Assembly: GCA_900544445.1 (NCBI GenBank)
Contig: UQVK01000005.1
Span: 1 to 64,000 of the forward strand
Direction: 5' to 3'
DNA length: 64,000 nucleotides
Source: an uncultured Lachnospiraceae bacterium
Lineage (GTDB): Bacteria; Bacillota; Clostridia; Lachnospirales; Lachnospiraceae
Positions 59,254 to 64,000 of this stretch are shown here, piece by piece (positions within the stretch are counted from its first letter, which is position 1; every line of letters begins with the position of its first letter). The notes beneath the pieces were generated by a model. The model ran no database searches. It was not told where the DNA came from and worked only from the letters and a program-made list of their open reading frames with translations. Made by a program: the position numbers and the translations under genes.

Positions 59254-60269
59254 ATGAAAAAATTCAGGGCTGCAGTGATCGGCTGCGGAAATATTTCGGT
59301 GATGCATCTGGACTCCATCATCCATCTGGAGGGGCTTGAACTCGCGGCGGTGTGCGACGTCAAAGAGGAGCGGGCGGAGGCGGCTGCAGAAAAATACCAT
59401 ACGAAGGCTTACACAGATTACCACAGACTTCTGGAGGAAGAGAAGCCGGATGCGGTGCATCTGTGCCTGCCCCATTATCTGCATACGCACCCGTGGCACA
59501 GGAGGCATTCCGGGCGGGCGTCCACGTGCTCAGCGAGAAACCCATGAGCATCCGGTATGAGGACGCAGAGGAGACGGTGCGGCTGGCGGAAAACTGCGGC
59601 CTTCAGTACGGCGTGATTTTTCAGTGCCGTTATAATACGCCTTCGCAGCTGGTGAAAAAGAGGATTGAGGACGGCAGGCTGGGGAGGGTGAAGTGCGCCA
59701 GAAGCACGCTGACCTGGTATCGGCCGGATGACTATTATGCGGGTTCGGACTGGAAGGGAACCTGGGATAAGGAAGGAGGAGGGGTGATCATTGATCAGGC
59801 CATCCATTCCCTGGATCTGGCGAACTGGTTCATTGACAGCGCGCCCGTTTCGGTACAGGCCTCCCTTCATAACCGGGGGCATAAGGGGATGGAGGTGGAG
59901 GATACCGGAGAAGGGATGATCCGGTATGAGAACGGCAGTACGCTTTTCTTTTATGCCATGAATAATTATCTGGTGGACGAGCCCATCGAGATTCGGCTGT
60001 TATGCGAAAATGGGACGGCACGCCTGTCCTATGACGAGGCGGTGATCCATTATGTGGATCAGACGGTGGAAGCCGTGAAAAACCAGCCGCAGAAAATCGT
60101 TTCCTATACCGGGGGAAAGCCCTACTGGGGCAGCCAGCATGCGGTTCAGATCGACCAGTTCTACCGGGCGCTGGCCGGGGAGGAGAAGCTGGAGATCAGC
60201 GGAAAGGAAGCGCTGCGGATTCAGAAGATCATCTGTGAGATCTACAAAAATCCTGTGGAGAGAGGATAA
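59254..60269 (+). pseudogene. Gfo/Idh/MocA-family oxidoreductase with a frameshift
   Basis: The first frame (59254-59547) has the Rossmann start AAVIGCGNISVMH and CLPHYLHTH. The frame then loses register near 59489, and the expected continuation PVAQEAFRAGVHVLSEKPMS appears in another frame running to 60269, with the C-terminal HSLDLANW domain complete. A single missing base explains it. Total length would be about 338 residues, normal for the family. A TTATGA overlap ends an upstream short frame in the leader array. Either a pseudogene or a sequencing error. Confidence 0.8.
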
Positions 60270-60274
60270 CGGCC

Positions 60275-61126
60275 ATGCTGGATGCGTATAAGGAACTGAC
60301 ACCGGTAATCTATGGGGAAAATGCGGTGAAGCATCTGTATTCGGAGCGGCGGACGCCGGGAGAGCTGTGCTTTGCGATGCACTGACATGACCGGATGGAG
60401 CTTCTTTACGTTCTGAGCGGAAGCCTGGAGCTGCATGCGCAGGAGGGAAAATATACGGTGCCGGCAGGTCAGACCGCCGTAGCCGCGCCCCGCCAGCTTC
60501 ACGGGGGCTTTGCGGGAAGAGAAGGCGTGGTATATCATGTGTTCATGTTTGATGTGGAAAAATTCTGCAACGCAACGATTGCGGCGCAGAAATACCTGGT
60601 TCCCATCTGTGAAGGCAAAACCGGCTTTCAGCGGGTCATCGACGACGACGGGATGCGGGAGGCGGAGACCCGTCTTCTCGCCGCGCTTGAGGATCGGGAG
60701 AATCACCCGCTTCTGGTGATCGGCATCATTTATGAGCTTCTCGGCATTCTGTACCGTTTCCGAAATGAAGACATCCGCGGCCTGCTGAAGCAGAACCAGG
60801 CTTTTTCCGAGATTCTGAAATACGTGAACGACCGTTTCACCGGGAAGCTTTCTCCGAAAGAGGTCAGCGCCAGATTCGGCTATAATGAAACGTACTTCTG
60901 CCGTCGTTTCAAGGAGATCACGGGCCTGACCTTTACCGGATATCTTCTGGCCCTGCGCATGGAATGCGCGCAGAAGCTTCTGACGGAGACGCAGGAGGAA
61001 ATCGGCACCATCGCCTGGAAATGCGGCTATGCGGACGTGAGCTATTTTTCCCACTGCTTTAAGAAGCAGTACGGCGTGAGCCCGATGGGATTCCGAAAGG
61101 GGAAGGATGCCGCATTTTTACAATAA
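60275..61126 (+). pseudogene. AraC-family regulator with an in-frame UGA
   Basis: The gene starts at 60275 immediately after the oxidoreductase. The cupin start would be LCFAMHWHDRMELLYVL, but the codon at the conserved Trp is TGA (60383-60385). After it the frame is intact to 61126: cupin domain, linker, and an AraC HTH (LSPKEVSARFGYNETYFCRRF; CGYADVSYFSHCFKKQYG). A G-to-A change makes it a nonsense mutant; an internal start at ATG 60395 would give a truncated protein with the DNA-binding domain. Trp decoding of UGA is not expected here because other genes use UGA as a stop. Confidence 0.82.
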
Positions 61127-61233
61127 TATTAAGAAAATATGAAGTTGAAGAAATATGAAAAATTGCTCTTTTTTTTCCGCTGAAAATGTATTATGCTTAA
61201 TAGGCTGCATGAGAAGAAAATACAAAAGAGATC

Positions 61234-62670
61234 ATGCGGGAAAGTAGAGTGAGTGACGTGGCAGGTTTGGAATTGGGAAGATTAATCGGAGAAAATAGTC
61301 TGGTATTCAGCAGTCTGGAATTCCTGTTTCGATTCCTGCCTGTTTTTTTGATTGCGTTTTATCTGACGCCTCCGAAGCATAGAAATATAACGCTGTTTAT
61401 CGGAAGCATTCTGCTGTATGCCTGTGCGCAACCGCAGTTTGTGCTTCTGCTGCTCGCGGTGACCGCGCTGAATTATCTTGTCGGCCTGCGTATGGCAGAG
61501 GCGTCGCGGATTCGTCACCGCAGGAGAAGGCAGCTTGCCATGGGCAGGTGGATGCTTCTTGCGGGTGCGACAGATATCGGCATCCTCGCTTTTTTCAAGA
61601 TCGGACAGGCGGCGACGGGAAATCTGCTTCTGCCGCTGGGCCTCAGCTTTTACATCTTTAAGCTGGTTTCCTATCAGGCGGATGTTTTCCGCGGCAGGAT
61701 AGAGGCGGAGCCCTCCTTCTGGAAGCTGGGTTCCTATATCTGCATGTTCCCTCAGATTACAAGCGGTCCGATCATGCGGTATGAGGACGCGCAGGAGGGC
61801 CTTGCGGGAGAACGGATCCGTCCGGAGCAGTTTGAAGAGGGACTGCGGCATCTCGTCCTTGGTCTGGCATCCAAGGTGCTGATTGCGGACCGGCTGGGTA
61901 TTCTGTGGAATGACATTCAGACCATCGGCTTTGAAAGTATTTCTACCCCGCTGGCATGGCTGGGCGCCTTTGCCTATTCCCTTCAGCTGTATTTTGACTT
62001 TGAAGGTTATTCCCTGATGGCGGCGGGAATCGGGATCATGCTCGGTTTCCCATACATTCAGAACTTCAATCAGCCCTACAGCGCGGTTTCCGTAAGCGAT
62101 TTCTGGCGCCGGTGGCACATCACGCTGGGCAGCTGGTTCCGGGATTATGTCTATATTCCGATGGGAGGAAACAGAAAGGGAACGAGACGGCTGATTCTCA
62201 ACCTGGCCTTTGTATGGCTGCTCACCGGAATCTGGCATGGAAACGGTCTGAATTTCATCCTCTGGGGGCTTGTTCTGGGCGGGCTGATCATTCTGGAAAA
62301 GCTGACCTATGGAAAATGGCTGCAAAAAACACAAGTGCTTTCTCATGTCTATGTGATCGCGGTCATTCCGCTCACCTGGATGATTTTTGCCATCACGGAT
62401 CTGGGAGAGCTGGGCGTTTATTTCGCCAGACTGTTTCCGTTTTTCGGAGTCGGCCAGACGCTGAATCAGGGAGATATCGGAAAATATCTGTCCATGTACT
62501 GGCCGTATCTGCTGGCGGGCGTGCTTTGCTGCATTCCGGCGCTGTCCCGCTTTTATGAAAAATGGAAAATGAAATGGTTTGTTACAGTCCTGCTGGCCCT
62601 TCTGTTCTGGATGGCGGTATACCGGCTTTCCATTTCGGCCGGGAATCCGTTTTTATATTTCAGCTTTTAG
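61234..62670 (+). CDS. MBOAT-family O-acyltransferase (AlgI/DltB-like)
   Basis: A 478-residue polytopic membrane protein that moves acyl groups across the membrane for glycan O-acylation. The core motifs are FSSLEFLFRFLP at the first helix, DFWRRWHITLGSWFRDYVYIP and the catalytic His in TGIWHGNG. The family start is usually near VFSS; ATG 61234 adds about 20 residues and has a weak ribosome site, so the true start may be a GTG or TTG further in. The next gene encodes an SGNH-domain partner, the classic membrane acyltransferase plus extracellular esterase pair. Confidence 0.9.
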   Translation: MRESRVSDVAGLELGRLIGENSLVFSSLEFLFRFLPVFLIAFYLTPPKHRNITLFIGSILLYACAQPQFVLLLLAVTALNYLVGLRMAEASRIRHRRRRQLAMGRWMLLAGATDIGILAFFKIGQAATGNLLLPLGLSFYIFKLVSYQADVFRGRIEAEPSFWKLGSYICMFPQITSGPIMRYEDAQEGLAGERIRPEQFEEGLRHLVLGLASKVLIADRLGILWNDIQTIGFESISTPLAWLGAFAYSLQLYFDFEGYSLMAAGIGIMLGFPYIQNFNQPYSAVSVSDFWRRWHITLGSWFRDYVYIPMGGNRKGTRRLILNLAFVWLLTGIWHGNGLNFILWGLVLGGLIILEKLTYGKWLQKTQVLSHVYVIAVIPLTWMIFAITDLGELGVYFARLFPFFGVGQTLNQGDIGKYLSMYWPYLLAGVLCCIPALSRFYEKWKMKWFVTVLLALLFWMAVYRLSISAGNPFLYFSF

Positions 62671-62691
62671 GCGGCAGGCGGGGAGGCCAAT

Positions 62692-64000
62692 ATGAAAAAA
62701 TGGAAGCAGTATTCCCTGTTTCTCCTTCTGCTTGTCAGCGGATTTTTACTGACGGGCGCAGGGGCTGCGGGAGAACATACAATCTATGCGGATTATTCCA
62801 GGCAGAATGGATGGATGACACCGGCGCTTTCTCTGGTGTTTCAGGGCTTAAAGGACGGAATCGGGCCGTGGGAGCTCCTTTCCGGCCCGGTGCAGACCGC
62901 AGCGGAACCGGAAACGGAGGGGCAGGAATCCGGGGCTGGCTCTGGTGAGGAAGAAACGGATGCAGGAAATGGCTCAGGCGGGGAAGAGACAGACAGCGCC
63001 ACAGCCGGAAACGATGTTTCCGGAAATGCCGTATCGGAAAACGCGGTTTCAGGAAACGAGGTTTCCGGAAATTCCGTATCTGAAAACAGCCCTTCAGGAG
63101 ACAGCGGTATTTCCGGCCAGACGCCGGAAAATGGAGAGGGACAGAATCCGGATTTCCCGGATCCGGCCTTCACTACTGCAGACGGCAGCCAATATGATCA
63201 GTTTGGCCAGTTAATCGAGTCCGGCCAGGAGAATACGGCGGTGTCGAATGGGATGCCGGAAGAAATAACAGAAACCACGCCGGTGGAAACGAGTCAGGCA
63301 CAGACGGAGGAGGAAAGCGAACAGCAGAGCGAATCCTCTCAGTCAGATGGCGCGCAGCCCGAAAACGGGCAGTCCGAAAACGGCCAGCAGACAGGTTCGT
63401 TTACTCAGGTGCCGGAGAGCTATTTCGACGATGCGCTGTTCATCGGAGATTCCCGGACGGTGGGACTTGACGAATACGGAGGCTTTCAGGAGAGCACGAC
63501 CTTCTTTGCGAAGACTTCGCTCACGATCTATGATCTGTTCGAGGAGCCGGAAAAATTCGCCCAGCTCGCGGACGGGACGAAGGCCACGCTGGAGGAAGCG
63601 CTGACGGAAAGAAAGTTTGGAAAGATCTATATCATGCTCGGAATCAACGAGCTGGGACGGGGCACCACGGAGAGCTTTTTCAACGTTTATGCGGACGCGG
63701 TGAACCGGATCCGCATGTTGCAGCCGGACGCGGTGATCTTCATTCAGGGAATCATGCGCGTGGGAGAGGAAAAGAATAATACGGATGCGATATTCAACAA
63801 CACGAATATCAACGGCCGTAACCAGGCGATTTCTCTGATGGCGGACAACCGGACCATATTTTATCTGGAGGTCAACGACGCGGTCTGCGATGAAAACGGG
63901 AACCTGATTTCCGATTATACCTTTGATCAGATCCATCTGAAGGCCAAATATTACCAGCTTTGGAAGGACTATCTGTTCGCTCATGGAATTGTGAGAAATT
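62692..64000 (+). CDS. SGNH-domain surface protein, partial at the window end
   Basis: A protein of more than 436 residues without a stop in the window. An N-terminal transmembrane anchor (residues 6-28) is followed by a Gly/Glu/Ser-rich linker with a repeating V-S-G/E-N unit (about residues 103-130), then an SGNH domain with FIGDSRTVGL (block I Ser), GINELG (the Asn block) and QIHLKAKYY (His). It begins 21 nt after the MBOAT gene behind GGGGAGG. It probably completes polysaccharide O-acetylation outside the membrane. The 3' end lies beyond the window. Confidence 0.88.
   Translation, partial: MKKWKQYSLFLLLLVSGFLLTGAGAAGEHTIYADYSRQNGWMTPALSLVFQGLKDGIGPWELLSGPVQTAAEPETEGQESGAGSGEEETDAGNGSGGEETDSATAGNDVSGNAVSENAVSGNEVSGNSVSENSPSGDSGISGQTPENGEGQNPDFPDPAFTTADGSQYDQFGQLIESGQENTAVSNGMPEEITETTPVETSQAQTEEESEQQSESSQSDGAQPENGQSENGQQTGSFTQVPESYFDDALFIGDSRTVGLDEYGGFQESTTFFAKTSLTIYDLFEEPEKFAQLADGTKATLEEALTERKFGKIYIMLGINELGRGTTESFFNVYADAVNRIRMLQPDAVIFIQGIMRVGEEKNNTDAIFNNTNINGRNQAISLMADNRTIFYLEVNDAVCDENGNLISDYTFDQIHLKAKYYQLWKDYLFAHGIVRN

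Noticed and set aside
60383..60385. Genetic code with UGA as tryptophan
   Set aside because: Many intact genes here stop at UGA (for example those ending at 4945, 8401 and 27561), so the standard bacterial code applies.

Overview
The window looks like the chromosome of a gut Lachnospiraceae-type member of the Clostridia. The reasons are strong AGGAGG ribosome sites, moderately high GC, the polA-coaE-MBL block, the ACT/DUF711 pair, TmcAL, and a sugar economy built on TRAP, PTS and LplB/YtcP-type ABC import ending in pta-ackA. Species cannot be named from sequence alone.

Layout. 1-1010: apparent edge of an integrative element, a truncated XRE regulator and a long AT-rich leader. 1011-4945: mannonate dehydratase plus a TRAP transporter (uronate use). 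5145-7271: TrmB-type regulator with a diaminopimelate-decarboxylase-like enzyme. 7383-9326: small membrane protein, a GntR-ABC operon broken by an internal deletion, a miniature inverted-repeat element and tRNA-Leu(CAA). 9454-13371: ABC ATPase, secreted CARDB-like protein and MacB-like permease. 13505-15464: two tandem SGNH hydrolases. 15601-22891: a promoter, an antiterminator RNA target and terminator control a LicT-type antiterminator, EIIA, EI, HPr and a GlcNAc/Glc EIICB, followed by nagB and nagA. 23087-30900: housekeeping genes (polA, coaE, MBL hydrolase, ACT, DUF711, tmcAL). 31218-33941: a tandem structured repeat, then pta-ackA.

34165-48715 is a probable glycosaminoglycan locus: sulfatase, GH88 unsaturated glucuronyl hydrolase, heparinase II/III lyase, a membrane-anchored AraC regulator, a complete ABC importer, a DUF5696-like hydrolase and a PHP hydrolase. 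The degradative enzymes lack signal peptides, so the model is import of oligosaccharides followed by cytoplasmic cleavage. Uronates would then pass towards UxuA and amino sugars towards NagA/NagB. 48822-52405 encodes a heterodimeric ABC exporter. 52553-61126 is a decaying accessory stretch: intact Gfo/Idh and sugar-isomerase genes are mixed with six broken genes. 61234-64000 is an MBOAT O-acetyltransferase followed by an SGNH protein that runs off the window.

The most unusual signal is non-coding. A modular array of three adjacent hairpins lies directly between the upstream sequence and the Shine-Dalgarno of at least five genes, all of them carbohydrate-catabolic, with compensatory changes in the stems. 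Reduced copies with only the last hairpin precede nagA, ackA and a surface-protein gene. Four other repeat families are also visible: a 186-bp inverted-repeat element in two opposite copies, a 105-bp dispersed repeat, a 58-bp repeat behind two transporter operons, and a 126-bp-period tandem cloverleaf-like repeat.
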